Part shown: positions 26,911-35,797 of the stretch, piece after piece | Numbering within the stretch: the stretch's first letter is position 1 | Layout of the letters: the number at the start of each line of letters is the position of its first letter | From: an uncultured Lachnospiraceae bacterium | GTDB taxonomy: Bacteria; Bacillota; Clostridia; Lachnospirales; Lachnospiraceae | Length of the DNA stretch: 64,000 bases | NCBI GenBank assembly: GCA_910583605.1 | Contig: CAJTXN010000001.1 | Location: 310,001-374,000, forward strand | Reading direction: 5' to 3' | Program-made: the position numbers and the translations under genes | The notes under the pieces: generated by a model | The model's input: only the letters and a program-made list of their open reading frames with translations | Told to the model about the DNA's origin: nothing | Databases searched by the model: none

Positions 26911-28268
26911 TGCCCATCCTGCCTTTCTGTCTTCTGTTTCGGAGTATCCCCGTTACATAACCGCCGGGCGGCTTCAGATCCGGCTCTGTAACCGCTGGAC
27001 CATGCCCATTGCAGATTATAGCCTCCGCAGATTCCATCCACATCCAGCAATTCACCGCACATAAATAACCCCGGCAGTTTCCGGGATTCCAGACTGTCCT
27101 CTTTCAGCTCGGACAGATCTACACCGCCGCAGCAGACCTGTGCCCGCTCCAGTTCATTGGTCTGTGATATCACTACCTCAAAATGCCTGATTTCACCAAT
27201 AAGCTCTGCCATAACTGCCGGTTTGATCCTGCAGACCGGTGTATCGGCAGAAATTCCGTTATATTTTCCAGACAGAAGAACAATCAGTCCCTTTGCCAGT
27301 TTGGAATTCAAAAGGCCGGACAAAGCCTGATGGAGCGTCAGATTTCTTCCGTTCTCCTCATAAAGATAAGCCGTTATCTCCTGCTCCGGCATATCCTGCA
27401 GAAAATCCAGCCATATGGCAGAAGTTTTCTTTTCAAAAAGCCCTCTGGAAATATGGCGGCTGAGACAGAAGATTACAATGCCGGATAATCCGTAGTCCGT
27501 AATCTGTAATTCTCCCTGTTCCACGGAAACACAAGTTCCGTTAATGACTGCCTGCGCAGTGACCTCACACCGCACTCCGGCGGTCTGCTTAAAAAACGTT
27601 TTTCCGGCTCCGGTACCGGCCACCCTTCGGAAATCCGCTTTTAGTCCGCACAGTGCGGGAAGCGGGGAAATTACGGAATGACCGAGCGTTTCTGCCAGTC
27701 TATATCCGTTATAATCCTGTTTTACGGAAGCCGGACTTCCGGTGGACAAAATCAGGGATTTTGCCGCAAAATCCCTTCCCTGTCCGGTAATCAGCCGGTA
27801 TGAGCCGGATGATAAATAACGGATACTGCTGATACATTCATTCAGTATCATCATAATATTCAGAGATTCGCAGATTCTTACCAAAGTATCCGCTACCGTC
27901 TGTGCCTGCATGGATTTCGGATATATGTAATTGTCCCGGTCACAGGTGAGCATTCCATTGGTTTTAAAGAATTCAATCACGTCTCCCGGAGGAAAACGGG
28001 ACAAAATACCGGTAACAGCCGCTGATTCCGTCCCGCATGTCATATAGCAGCCGGGACTCTGTTTCAGATTGGTCAGATTGCATCTGCCGTTTCCGGTGGC
28101 TAACAGTTTTTTACCGGCTTTTTCGTTTTTATCAATTAAAAAAATCTTCTTATTTTTTATATGATTCTCTTTCCAACAGAGGGCCGCAGATATGGCTGCC
28201 ATCATTCCCGATGCCCCGGCCCCTATCACAATGATATCTGCCGCCCGGTCCGTATTTTTCTCGTTCAT
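26907..28268 (-). CDS. HI0933/BaiN-family flavoprotein
   Basis: A 453-residue FAD-binding protein. The dinucleotide fold IVIGAGASGMMAAISAA lies at residues 14-30; GNGRCNLTN is the family signature; a second FAD contact VDGICGGYNLQWAWSSG closes the protein. Members include BaiN, reported to reduce bile-acid intermediates, and proteins once called aminoacetone oxidase, so the substrate cannot be read from sequence. It is co-translated with the downstream COG2509 gene. Confidence 0.88.
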   Translation of the reverse strand: MNEKNTDRAADIIVIGAGASGMMAAISAALCWKENHIKNKKIFLIDKNEKAGKKLLATGNGRCNLTNLKQSPGCYMTCGTESAAVTGILSRFPPGDVIEFFKTNGMLTCDRDNYIYPKSMQAQTVADTLVRICESLNIMMILNECISSIRYLSSGSYRLITGQGRDFAAKSLILSTGSPASVKQDYNGYRLAETLGHSVISPLPALCGLKADFRRVAGTGAGKTFFKQTAGVRCEVTAQAVINGTCVSVEQGELQITDYGLSGIVIFCLSRHISRGLFEKKTSAIWLDFLQDMPEQEITAYLYEENGRNLTLHQALSGLLNSKLAKGLIVLLSGKYNGISADTPVCRIKPAVMAELIGEIRHFEVVISQTNELERAQVCCGGVDLSELKEDSLESRKLPGLFMCGELLDVDGICGGYNLQWAWSSGYRAGSEAARRLCNGDTPKQKTERQDGQ

Positions 28269-28332
28269 ATTTTTTCATCCTTCCCTCCGGCTGACCGCAT
28301 ACCGGTTCCCGAAACTTCCTACAGGATTAAAA

Positions 28333-28977
28333 TCAGCTGGTAATACTCTCCAGATAATTGTATAATTCGCGGATATCTTCCACATAAAATCCGTCCGTCA
28401 GCTTCTGCCGCTCTTTCTCCTCCACTTCACTCAGATGGATGCCGGTATCAAAGTATTTTGTTTCTTTATCCGCTTTATAAACGGATATCATTCCGTTTTC
28501 CACAAGCACGTAATAATTATATGTTTTTTCAATGGTCCGAACGGTTTTTCTTACAACCACGGAATCCGTCGAAAACGAAACCAATTGTATATTGACCAAA
28601 GTTTCATCCTTATTTTTAGACATATAGGTGGTCAGATAATCAATAAGCTGCTGCCGGTTATAGCCAAGAACTTCCACCGGAGGCGTCATGGTTTCCTTCT
28701 GCAGTTCATCCGTATCCATATTATAAGATTCTTCCACATAGTTTGTCCTGTTTGAAATTATATTCTCCTGTTCGGCATTGACTTCATTCAAATCCTGTTC
28801 CCGGTTCATATAATCCACGGCCGGATTATCTTCCTGCAGTTTATCTTTGGTTATAATATTGTCAGAAGTCATATATTTTAATGCGTAATAATAGCTTCCA
28901 TAATATAATACCGCAAAAGTCATGGCCAGTGCAACAAAATAAGTCAGATATGCAACCCGTTTTAAAGACAGTTTCAT
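28333..28977 (-). CDS. BofC C-terminal-domain-like membrane protein
   Basis: A 214-residue protein. It has one N-terminal transmembrane helix (about 10-33), an acidic, Asn/Gln/Glu-rich spacer (about 40-100), then a domain in which YYVLVENGMISVYKAD and GFYVEDIRELYNYLESITS resemble the C-terminal domain of BofC, the intercompartmental regulator of sigma-K processing in Bacillus. The BofC assignment is from my reading of the motif pattern. It lies between the SpoVB-like flippase and BaiN-like genes. Confidence 0.6.
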   Translation of the reverse strand: MKLSLKRVAYLTYFVALAMTFAVLYYGSYYYALKYMTSDNIITKDKLQEDNPAVDYMNREQDLNEVNAEQENIISNRTNYVEESYNMDTDELQKETMTPPVEVLGYNRQQLIDYLTTYMSKNKDETLVNIQLVSFSTDSVVVRKTVRTIEKTYNYYVLVENGMISVYKADKETKYFDTGIHLSEVEEKERQKLTDGFYVEDIRELYNYLESITS

Positions 28978-29043
28978 TCTATCACCTTTCCAAATCTATC
29001 CCGTTTATTTTAAGTATTTGACAATTTGGAAAAGTTTATACCA

Positions 29044-30666
29044 TTACAGCATATGAAATTTTTTTAATATCCTGACAAGGGCCGCACCTTTCGGCATACT
29101 TCGGATTTCATCTTCATTTACCGCTTTAAAGGCCAGCAGCAATAATCCGTAAACTAAGACCGCAAACAGGACCGCCATACCGATACCAACCACATTCCTG
29201 CCGGTTATTTTATAAATACCGGTATAGGTATAATAAGCAACAGCGCCCATTATTGCGGCTGCAATCCCCGGCAGCAGAAAGGTTTTTATATATTCCTGTT
29301 TATACCGTATATATCTCTTTAATGCCAGTCCGTTCAGAATACAGATCAGCAGGGCAAATAACGCATCCGCAATAACCACGGCCTGAATAGACATATCAAA
29401 TACCGACAGCATAATGATCAGAATAATAATATGTGTCACAACCGAAATTCCGGCATGGATTACCGGTATTTTCATTTTATCAATACCCTGCAATACCGCA
29501 TTGGTAATGGTAGACAGAGAATAAAATACCACCGAAACCGCACCGATCCGCATCATTTCAGTAGCCATCTCATCCGGTCCCCAGATCAGTGAAATAATCG
29601 GACCGGATAAAACCGCCAGTCCCACGGCACATGGAATCGCTATGATCATGGAAAAACGAATGGAATAATCAATTTTACGTTTTACGGATTTATATTCTTT
29701 CATTGTCATGGATGCCACCAGTGTGGGAATAATGGAAGAAGCCAGCGCAGACGCAATGGCAATCGGTACATTCATAAGCACCCTGTATTTTGACGAATAA
29801 ATACCGTACAGACCGGAATACACACTTTCCTCCACACCTTTGTAATATTCCACATTAGAAAAAATCTGACCATCCAGAAGACCGCTGATATTATATACTG
29901 CGGTACTGAAAATAACCGGCAGAATAGTGATAATCAGCATTTTATAAACATTATGAACCGGATGGACACTGCTGACCGTATCCCGGCGGATTTTTTTCTT
30001 CATAATTCTGCAGTACATCAAATATATAAATATCGTAAAAAGCAATGCCGCCAGGGCGCCGGCGCCGGTTCCAATGGTTCCTCCCGCAGCACCAAAAGCC
30101 AGTTCCCGTCCGCTTTCCATACCAATGTCAAACAGTATCCAGGCAGCCCCTACGCTGACAATGGCATTTACGATCTGTTCAATGATATTGGAGGCTGCGG
30201 TAGGCATCATCGTTCCCAGTCCCTGAAAATATCCCCGGAATACACCCAAAATTGCCAGAATCAGCAAAGTTGGTGCCAACGTCCGGATTGCCAGCACGGA
30301 TTCGGAATATTTACTTACTTTTGCAAATAATTCCGCTCCCGCAAAATCAATGATCGCAACCAACAGTCCCACACAGGCGGCAAACTGCAGCGCATGCTTA
30401 AAAATATAATGCGCATTTTTATATTCTCCGTTTGCAACCCTTGCAGAAACCAGTTTTGAAACTGCCAAAGGCAGACTGTAGGAAGATATGATCAGCAGAA
30501 TGGAATACATTTCAAAAGCAAACTGATAATATCCCATTCCCGAATCCCCTATGATATGATTTAACGGAACCCTGTATATAATACCAATCACCCTGCTTAC
30601 CATGGAAGCGATGGCCAATATACTTCCCTGTATCAGAAAATTATGATTTTTTCTTTTTTTTGACAT
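29044..30666 (-). CDS. MOP-superfamily lipid flippase (MurJ/SpoVB-like)
   Basis: A 540-residue protein with about 14 hydrophobic helices, starting IQGSILAIASMVSRVIGIIYRVPL, the characteristic first helix of the SpoVB/MurJ branch. These proteins flip lipid-linked precursors such as lipid II. SpoVB acts in spore cortex synthesis; MurJ-type members act in growth. Sequence reading alone does not separate these roles. It follows cdd by 26 nt. Confidence 0.88.
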   Translation of the reverse strand: MSKKRKNHNFLIQGSILAIASMVSRVIGIIYRVPLNHIIGDSGMGYYQFAFEMYSILLIISSYSLPLAVSKLVSARVANGEYKNAHYIFKHALQFAACVGLLVAIIDFAGAELFAKVSKYSESVLAIRTLAPTLLILAILGVFRGYFQGLGTMMPTAASNIIEQIVNAIVSVGAAWILFDIGMESGRELAFGAAGGTIGTGAGALAALLFTIFIYLMYCRIMKKKIRRDTVSSVHPVHNVYKMLIITILPVIFSTAVYNISGLLDGQIFSNVEYYKGVEESVYSGLYGIYSSKYRVLMNVPIAIASALASSIIPTLVASMTMKEYKSVKRKIDYSIRFSMIIAIPCAVGLAVLSGPIISLIWGPDEMATEMMRIGAVSVVFYSLSTITNAVLQGIDKMKIPVIHAGISVVTHIIILIIMLSVFDMSIQAVVIADALFALLICILNGLALKRYIRYKQEYIKTFLLPGIAAAIMGAVAYYTYTGIYKITGRNVVGIGMAVLFAVLVYGLLLLAFKAVNEDEIRSMPKGAALVRILKKFHML

Positions 30667-30692
30667 AACAATTTCATGTACCTTTCTGTAAA

Positions 30693-31082
30693 TTAATCCT
30701 TCAAGAGATTAAATGCGTGGGGAAGCAGCTCTGCCAGCGGATATTCCCTGATTCCGCCGTCCTTATCTTCCAATACCACACTGCCGTCTTCCATAAATTC
30801 TGCAAGAAACTGTCTGCATATTCCACAGGGATAGGTATATGCCTCGGAATCGGAAACCACGGCAATTTTTTCAAACGAAGTATATCCTTCCGATACCGCT
30901 TTTAAAACGGCGCAGCGTTCTGCGCAAATGGATGCGCCAAAAGAAGCATTCTCCACGTTACAGCCTGTAAATATCTCGCCCTCCATGGTCAGCAGCGCCG
31001 CACCTACGGAAAACTGTGAATAAGGGGCATAGGCATTTCCCATTGCCTTTTTTGCATATGTAATCAATACTTCATTTTCCAT
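30693..31082 (-). CDS. cdd: Cytidine deaminase
   Basis: A 129-residue zinc enzyme of pyrimidine salvage that deaminates cytidine and deoxycytidine. NAYAPYSQFSVGAAL, GCNVENASFGASICAE and PCGICRQFLAEF carry the zinc cysteines and the catalytic Glu. The start at 31082 is chosen because GGAGGATTAAT sits directly before it; an upstream in-frame ATG overlaps ybeY and has no site. The ybeY-cdd order is typical of Firmicutes. Confidence 0.96.
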   Translation of the reverse strand: MENEVLITYAKKAMGNAYAPYSQFSVGAALLTMEGEIFTGCNVENASFGASICAERCAVLKAVSEGYTSFEKIAVVSDSEAYTYPCGICRQFLAEFMEDGSVVLEDKDGGIREYPLAELLPHAFNLLKD

Positions 31083-31123
31083 ATTAATCCTCCAAACAAA
31101 TCTTCCAATCCGATTTTTTCCGT

Positions 31124-31615
31124 CTATCGGCAAATTCCCAGATGGTCAAGAATTTCTGACTGACGGCGTTCCATCCGTTCTCTCTCCTGCGGCTCCATAT
31201 GGTCATAACCGCACAGGTGAAGCATACTGTGCGCCACCAGAAACCCCAGTTCCCGCTCCTGGGAATGTCCGTATTCCGCTGCCTGTTCCTTCACTTTTTC
31301 CAGGGATATCATAATATCTCCCAAAACCAGTTCTCCGGTTTCCGGATTAAAATACTCATCCGATTCTTCCAGTCCTTCAAAATTTCCCGGATTCTCATAC
31401 TCCAGCATCGGAAATGACAGCACATCCGTAGGACGGTCCTTCTGACGGTATTCTTTGTTTACTTCACAAATGGAAGAATTGTCCGTCAATACCACGTTCA
31501 CTTCCGCCTCATAGGGGCACGCCTCATAATCCAGTGCATATCGGATCACTGCCTGAATTAGTGTCTCATAATCAAAATCCAACGGGATTTCCGTCTCTTT
31601 TTCTATATATATCAT
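31124..31615 (-). CDS. ybeY: Endoribonuclease YbeY (16S rRNA maturation)
   Basis: A 163-residue metalloprotein. The zinc motif H-x3-H-x5-H appears as HSMLHLCGYDH near residues 128-138, with DRPTDVLSFPM and GDIMIS upstream. It is a metal-dependent RNase needed for 16S rRNA 3'-end maturation and ribosome quality control. It stands in the phoH-HD-ybeY-cdd order. Confidence 0.96.
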   Translation of the reverse strand: MIYIEKETEIPLDFDYETLIQAVIRYALDYEACPYEAEVNVVLTDNSSICEVNKEYRQKDRPTDVLSFPMLEYENPGNFEGLEESDEYFNPETGELVLGDIMISLEKVKEQAAEYGHSQERELGFLVAHSMLHLCGYDHMEPQERERMERRQSEILDHLGICR

Positions 31616-31632
31616 TTTTAGGCTCCTTCGAT

Positions 31633-32802
31633 TTATAAATAGATCTGTACAAATGCCTGTTTCAGCCGGAGATACTCTTTGGTATCCGTCAGCACATCTT
31701 CCAATATACCGCTTTCCAATCGGAGTTCCAATATATTTTTCACTATTTTGGATTTATTGGTATTACCGATTCCACGGGTTTCCATAATCGTATTCAGAGT
31801 GGAAACAACGGTATCCGACAGCATCACAACGGCCGACTCCATGGACTGGGGTTTATACCGCTTACTGTTATGCTCTTTGACAATCTGAATCACCTCTTTG
31901 GGAAATCCATACTGATTTAAAAGCTTGATGCCGTGGGTAACATAATTTTTTCCTATCAGTTTTCCAATTTCATGATATCTGGCACCTGCCATCACAATTT
32001 CCCGGTTCAGTCCCATGGCAGCCGCCACCCGGACGGCCAGATCGGATACTTCCATAGAATGATAATAAGTAAGGGCATCTTCTTCTGACAGTTTTTCCAT
32101 CAGAAAATAATCGTCCCGGTTAATCTCTTTCAGTTTTCCGGATAGACGCAGGGAATGAATCCGGCAGACTGCCATATGAACATATAACGGTGCCAGTGTG
32201 ATCAAAAACGGCAGTAATTGTTTTAAAACCGGAATACCATGAATCGTTTCATACTGCATATACTGATAGAGCAGATTCAGAATCGTACTGATTATAAGCA
32301 GTAAAACGGAAGCCAGTAAATATAATATCTTATTCTCACTGATACTGACAATAAACACAATGGTAATGCCCATGATTATCATAAATATTACCTGTTCCAT
32401 AATCATATATCCGGAAAAATAATAACAGACGGCGGCAGTTATATGAAGAAAACAACCTGCATAAACTCCAAAAAATCCGGTCATTAATACCATTGGAAGC
32501 AAAACCGGAAGATATATGAGCAGCCGCTCCGGAAGATATAATATTCCAAAAAGAACCGCCATGGGAACCAGAAATTTCCAGGCCGCCTCCATCCATAACA
32601 TGGATTTTTTCAAGGAAAGATATACACAAAAAATCAGAAGCAGCATTGTCACGCAAAACAAAACCACTCTGGATTTTACTTCATACGGCCACAGATCCAG
32701 CTTCTTTATCTTAAAATAGTACAGAACCAGACATAATACTGCTGTTGTGATAAACAATACTATTTTAAGAATTTCATTTGTCCTTTTATTGACATTTTTC
32801 AT
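31633..32802 (-). CDS. Shortened PgpH-like membrane HD-domain protein with HE in place of HD
   Basis: A 389-residue protein: about 6-7 membrane helices (roughly residues 10-215) followed by a cytoplasmic HD-type domain. It occupies the slot between phoH and ybeY where Firmicutes encode PgpH, a c-di-AMP phosphodiesterase. Two differences stand out. The metal motif is H277-E278 (YHEIGK) rather than HD, with other ligands (YYHSME, THG, KEHN, LSDT) mostly retained. The protein also lacks the large extracellular 7TMR-HDED region of full-length PgpH. I placed the start at 32802, 7 nt after AAAGG; ATGs at 32808 and 32844 are alternatives. Confidence 0.8.
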   Translation of the reverse strand: MKNVNKRTNEILKIVLFITTAVLCLVLYYFKIKKLDLWPYEVKSRVVLFCVTMLLLIFCVYLSLKKSMLWMEAAWKFLVPMAVLFGILYLPERLLIYLPVLLPMVLMTGFFGVYAGCFLHITAAVCYYFSGYMIMEQVIFMIIMGITIVFIVSISENKILYLLASVLLLIISTILNLLYQYMQYETIHGIPVLKQLLPFLITLAPLYVHMAVCRIHSLRLSGKLKEINRDDYFLMEKLSEEDALTYYHSMEVSDLAVRVAAAMGLNREIVMAGARYHEIGKLIGKNYVTHGIKLLNQYGFPKEVIQIVKEHNSKRYKPQSMESAVVMLSDTVVSTLNTIMETRGIGNTNKSKIVKNILELRLESGILEDVLTDTKEYLRLKQAFVQIYL

Positions 32803-32849
32803 ATTCATGCCTTTCTTTTCACTTTTTATTTTATAAGGAATCACTACGC

Positions 32850-33833
32850 TTATTTCCGCAGACGCTTGTCCTTATTCTGCCTGCTTTCATATTCTTCATA
32901 TGCTTTAACAATTTTTTGTACCAGCGGATGGCGCACAACATCTTCATTGGTCAGTCTTACAAATGCAATGTCTTCTACCCTGCCAAGTACCTTGATGGCT
33001 GTATCCAGTCCGCTGACTGCATTTGGCGGCAGATCCTTCTGCGTCTGGTCTCCGGTTATGATTACTTTGGATCCGAAACCGATTCTGGTCAGAAACATTT
33101 TCATCTGCGCCGGAGTGGTATTCTGGGCCTCGTCCAGTATGATAAATGCATTATCCAGTGTCCTGCCCCGCATATACGCCAGCGGTGCAACTTCAATCAA
33201 TCCTTTTTCTGTATTGTGCAGAAATGCTTCCGCCCCCATGATCTGATACAATGCATCATACAGCGGTCTTAAATAGGGGTCCACTTTGCTCTGCAAATCA
33301 CCGGGTAAAAAACCAAGATTTTCTCCCGCTTCAATGGCAGGCCTGGTTAAAATGATCCTTCCCACTTCATTATTCTTAAACGCCTGTATGGCCATCGCCA
33401 TGGCCAGATACGTTTTACCTGTTCCGGCCGGACCAAGTCCGAACACAATCATTTTCTGTCGTATCATATCCACATAGTTCTTCTGACCGTGGGTCTTCGG
33501 CTTCACCGGTTTTCCGCTGACGGTGCGGCAGACCATATCCTCATCCAGTTCAGTCAGTGTCTCCGTTCTGTTCTCAAATGCTAAGGACAGAGAATAATTT
33601 ACAAGTTGCTCATTTACTTCGTTTCCGTTCCGGGCGGCAGCCAGCAATGCTTCAATTACGCTTTTTGCCCTCCCGACACTGACTTCTCCCCCGATGATCT
33701 TTAGTTCCGAATCTCTGGCAATCATTGTAACATGCAGGGTTTTTTCGATTTTCTTAATATTAAAATCAAATTGTCCGAAAACCGCCGCACTGTACTGAGC
33801 CGGAATATCTATAATGTTTTCTATTACACTCAT
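32850..33833 (-). CDS. PhoH family ATPase
   Basis: A 327-residue PhoH-like protein. An N-terminal KH-like part (about 1-110) precedes the P-loop GLGPAGTGKTYLAMAMA near residues 136-152, then FIILDEAQNTTPAQM and TGDQTQKDLP. Members are linked to RNA metabolism, and helicase-like activity has been proposed. The yqfC-yqfD-phoH-(pgpH)-ybeY order is conserved in spore formers. Confidence 0.94.
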   Translation of the reverse strand: MSVIENIIDIPAQYSAAVFGQFDFNIKKIEKTLHVTMIARDSELKIIGGEVSVGRAKSVIEALLAAARNGNEVNEQLVNYSLSLAFENRTETLTELDEDMVCRTVSGKPVKPKTHGQKNYVDMIRQKMIVFGLGPAGTGKTYLAMAMAIQAFKNNEVGRIILTRPAIEAGENLGFLPGDLQSKVDPYLRPLYDALYQIMGAEAFLHNTEKGLIEVAPLAYMRGRTLDNAFIILDEAQNTTPAQMKMFLTRIGFGSKVIITGDQTQKDLPPNAVSGLDTAIKVLGRVEDIAFVRLTNEDVVRHPLVQKIVKAYEEYESRQNKDKRLRK

Positions 33834-33853
33834 CGATTCTATAAATTCCTTTC

Positions 33854-35098
33854 TTATTCATTCGCTTCACTGCTTTCTTCAGTCTGGGGAATTTCCATTT
33901 TATTTGCTTCCTCATCAATATACTGAACATCTCCAATCTGCCGGTTAACTTTAATGGTTCCGGAAGCACGGCAAAATTTTTCATCACATTCTATTGTAAC
34001 ATTTTTCTCTATAATTTGAATACCCTTTTCCTGTAAATTTTTGATAAAAATCTCCAAATTATTTCCTGCTATCCCCAAAGCCTCTTCTTCCGAATACACT
34101 GCCTCGTCGGTTACATATTCCCGTACCGTGATTTTTCCGGCACTTAACGGCAGATAATAATCATCCGTTATGCTCAGTTGCTTATCGGTGGTCACTACAT
34201 CCGACAACTTAAAGTTTTTCTGCAGCAAAGACAAATATATTTTTTTTCCTAAAATATTGATGGTATATATATTATTTTTTTCACCTGTATATTTTTTATT
34301 CTGATGGACCAGCTCAAATTCATCCTTATATTCCAGTACAACATCCGCATAGATATCGGCATCTGCCTGAACAAATTTTCTTGATATAAAGGTTTCATTA
34401 TCCCCGTAAGTATCCAGAATTCCGCTGACCAAAAGCTGTCCCTCCATGATTTCGTCTCCCGCTTTTACCTGCGGAACACCGGAACGGGTTATTATTTTTG
34501 TAATAACTCCATGGGTTCCGGATACAATATCATATGGTTTTGTTTCGGTTTTTGCAATATATCCGTCAAAATTTTCTTTTATATGAATGATCAGTTTGGT
34601 ACCTTTTATCTCTGCCGATACCCAGGTAATATCGGAATAATTGGTTCTCAGCAGATATTCAATCTTATCACAATCAATGTCTGATTTTAATAAACCGTTA
34701 TTAATCTTATTGCTGTTCAGAAAACGCATAAGTTCCACATTGGTATACGAATAGTTTCCGTCAAATGATATATTCCAAATAAACAGGGAAAGCAGTTTTC
34801 CCATAAGCAGAAACAGTAATATACCCACCAGAAAACAGGTATGGGCTTTCTGGCGGACTGCTTTAAAATACAGACCCGCTTTTTTCTGAATCCGCAAGGT
34901 TCCATGACATTTTTTCCTCAGCGGTTTCATCCTTTTAAAATCCTTTTTATCACAGTTCATAATAATTGCATTTTCATCATTGTATAGTTTCCAGATTTTT
35001 AAATTATTATTTCTGCATAAATTAACAAATCTTACTTTTTCATCTCCGGTAAACACAACAATCAGATATCCCTTAATATATTCAATTAAATTATGTAT
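33854..35098 (-). CDS. yqfD: Sporulation protein YqfD (start codon uncertain)
   Basis: A membrane protein of the YqfD family: N-terminal soluble part, one transmembrane helix (HTCFLVGILLFLLMGKLLSL) and an extracytoplasmic part with POTRA-like and beta-rich sequence, like YqfD proteins made in the mother cell under SigE. Homology to the family start (LIEYIKGYL...) begins near 35090, but no ATG, GTG or TTG lies there in frame. GGGGGG (35105-35110) is spaced 6 nt from an in-frame ATA (35096-35098). The first ordinary start is GTG at 35056, which removes 14 residues. I give the longer form. Confidence 0.75.
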   Translation of the reverse strand: MHNLIEYIKGYLIVVFTGDEKVRFVNLCRNNNLKIWKLYNDENAIIMNCDKKDFKRMKPLRKKCHGTLRIQKKAGLYFKAVRQKAHTCFLVGILLFLLMGKLLSLFIWNISFDGNYSYTNVELMRFLNSNKINNGLLKSDIDCDKIEYLLRTNYSDITWVSAEIKGTKLIIHIKENFDGYIAKTETKPYDIVSGTHGVITKIITRSGVPQVKAGDEIMEGQLLVSGILDTYGDNETFISRKFVQADADIYADVVLEYKDEFELVHQNKKYTGEKNNIYTINILGKKIYLSLLQKNFKLSDVVTTDKQLSITDDYYLPLSAGKITVREYVTDEAVYSEEEALGIAGNNLEIFIKNLQEKGIQIIEKNVTIECDEKFCRASGTIKVNRQIGDVQYIDEEANKMEIPQTEESSEANE

Positions 35099-35109
35099 GA
35101 CAATCCCCC

Positions 35110-35370
35110 CTATACAGTAAAGCTGACATCGCTTATTCTGCCTTTTATCTTCATGTCATCATTATTAAAATATTCTATATGAAGATGTTTGCCGGTAATT
35201 ATGATCTTCGTGGAGCGCGCCTGGATTTTAATCACATTCTCATTAAACTCAATGATATTTTTATAATTTTCTATATATACCTCATACTGGCCGATCAGAT
35301 GTAATATCGAGGCCCCCATTACAATATCTTTCGGAAGATTTAACGTATCCGTTATCTTTTCAAGACTCAT
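35110..35370 (-). CDS. yqfC: Sporulation protein YqfC (YabP/YqfC family)
   Basis: An 86-residue protein of the YabP/YqfC family. N-terminal LNLPKDIVMGASILHLIGQYEVYIENYK is reduced here to its key parts: LPKDIV, HLIG and VYIENYK, then KIIITGKHLHIEYF. yqfC-yqfD form a SigE-dependent pair in Bacillus. Its stop codon overlaps the G-run that serves as ribosome-binding site for yqfD. A SigE-like promoter was looked for upstream but not convincingly found. Confidence 0.9.
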   Translation of the reverse strand: MSLEKITDTLNLPKDIVMGASILHLIGQYEVYIENYKNIIEFNENVIKIQARSTKIIITGKHLHIEYFNNDDMKIKGRISDVSFTV

Positions 35371-35446
35371 ATCAAATCACAGGCTTCCAATAATATTCTT
35401 ATCTATTTATATGTATTTGGGATTGTTAAAATTACTGTTAAATAAA

Positions 35447-35484
35447 TATACCTGTAATCAGACCACTGTCTGATTACAGGTATA
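35447..35484 (-). terminator. Intrinsic terminator of rpsU
   Basis: Perfect 17-bp arms (35447-35463 and 35468-35484) with a 4-nt loop, followed on the minus strand by a T-rich stretch. It begins 11 nt after the rpsU stop. Confidence 0.85.
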
Positions 35485-35494
35485 CAAGTTTCAA

Positions 35495-35671
35495 TTAGTT
35501 ATATTTACGTTTTCTGGCTGCTTCAGATTTTTTCTTACGCTTTACGCTTGGCTTTTCGTAATGTTCTCTTTTACGGATCTCCTGCTGGATACCGGCCTTT
35601 GCACAGTTTCTTTTGAATCTGCGTAAAGCACTATCTAAAGACTCGTTCTCTTTAACGATTACATTTGACAT
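35495..35671 (-). CDS. rpsU: 30S ribosomal protein S21
   Basis: A 58-residue very basic protein starting MSNVIVKENESLDSALRRFK, the S21 signature, with a C-terminal KRKKKSEAARKRKYN tail. S21 contacts 16S rRNA near the anti-Shine-Dalgarno. The start at 35671 is chosen because the family begins there; an upstream in-frame start would add 16 unrelated residues. It has its own promoter and terminator. Confidence 0.98.
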   Translation of the reverse strand: MSNVIVKENESLDSALRRFKRNCAKAGIQQEIRKREHYEKPSVKRKKKSEAARKRKYN

Positions 35672-35750
35672 AGTCTCACACCTAACCTCCCTCCAGTTGT
35701 GTAATTGTGCATAATACAACTGTTTGGGTATTTTTTATTGCACTAGACAT

Positions 35751-35778
35751 ATTATAGCATAAATTTTCCATTCGTCAA
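35751..35778 (-). promoter_or_regulatory. SigA promoter of rpsU
   Basis: Minus strand: TTGACG (35773-35778), 16 nt, TATAAT (35751-35756), with TGC just before the -10. It lies about 80 nt upstream of the rpsU start. Confidence 0.8.
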
Positions 35779-35797
35779 CTATAATTTTGAAAAAACA

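Noticed and set aside
35371..35446. SigE promoter for yqfC-yqfD
   Set aside because: AATACATA resembles a SigE -10, but no matching -35 lies at the proper distance.
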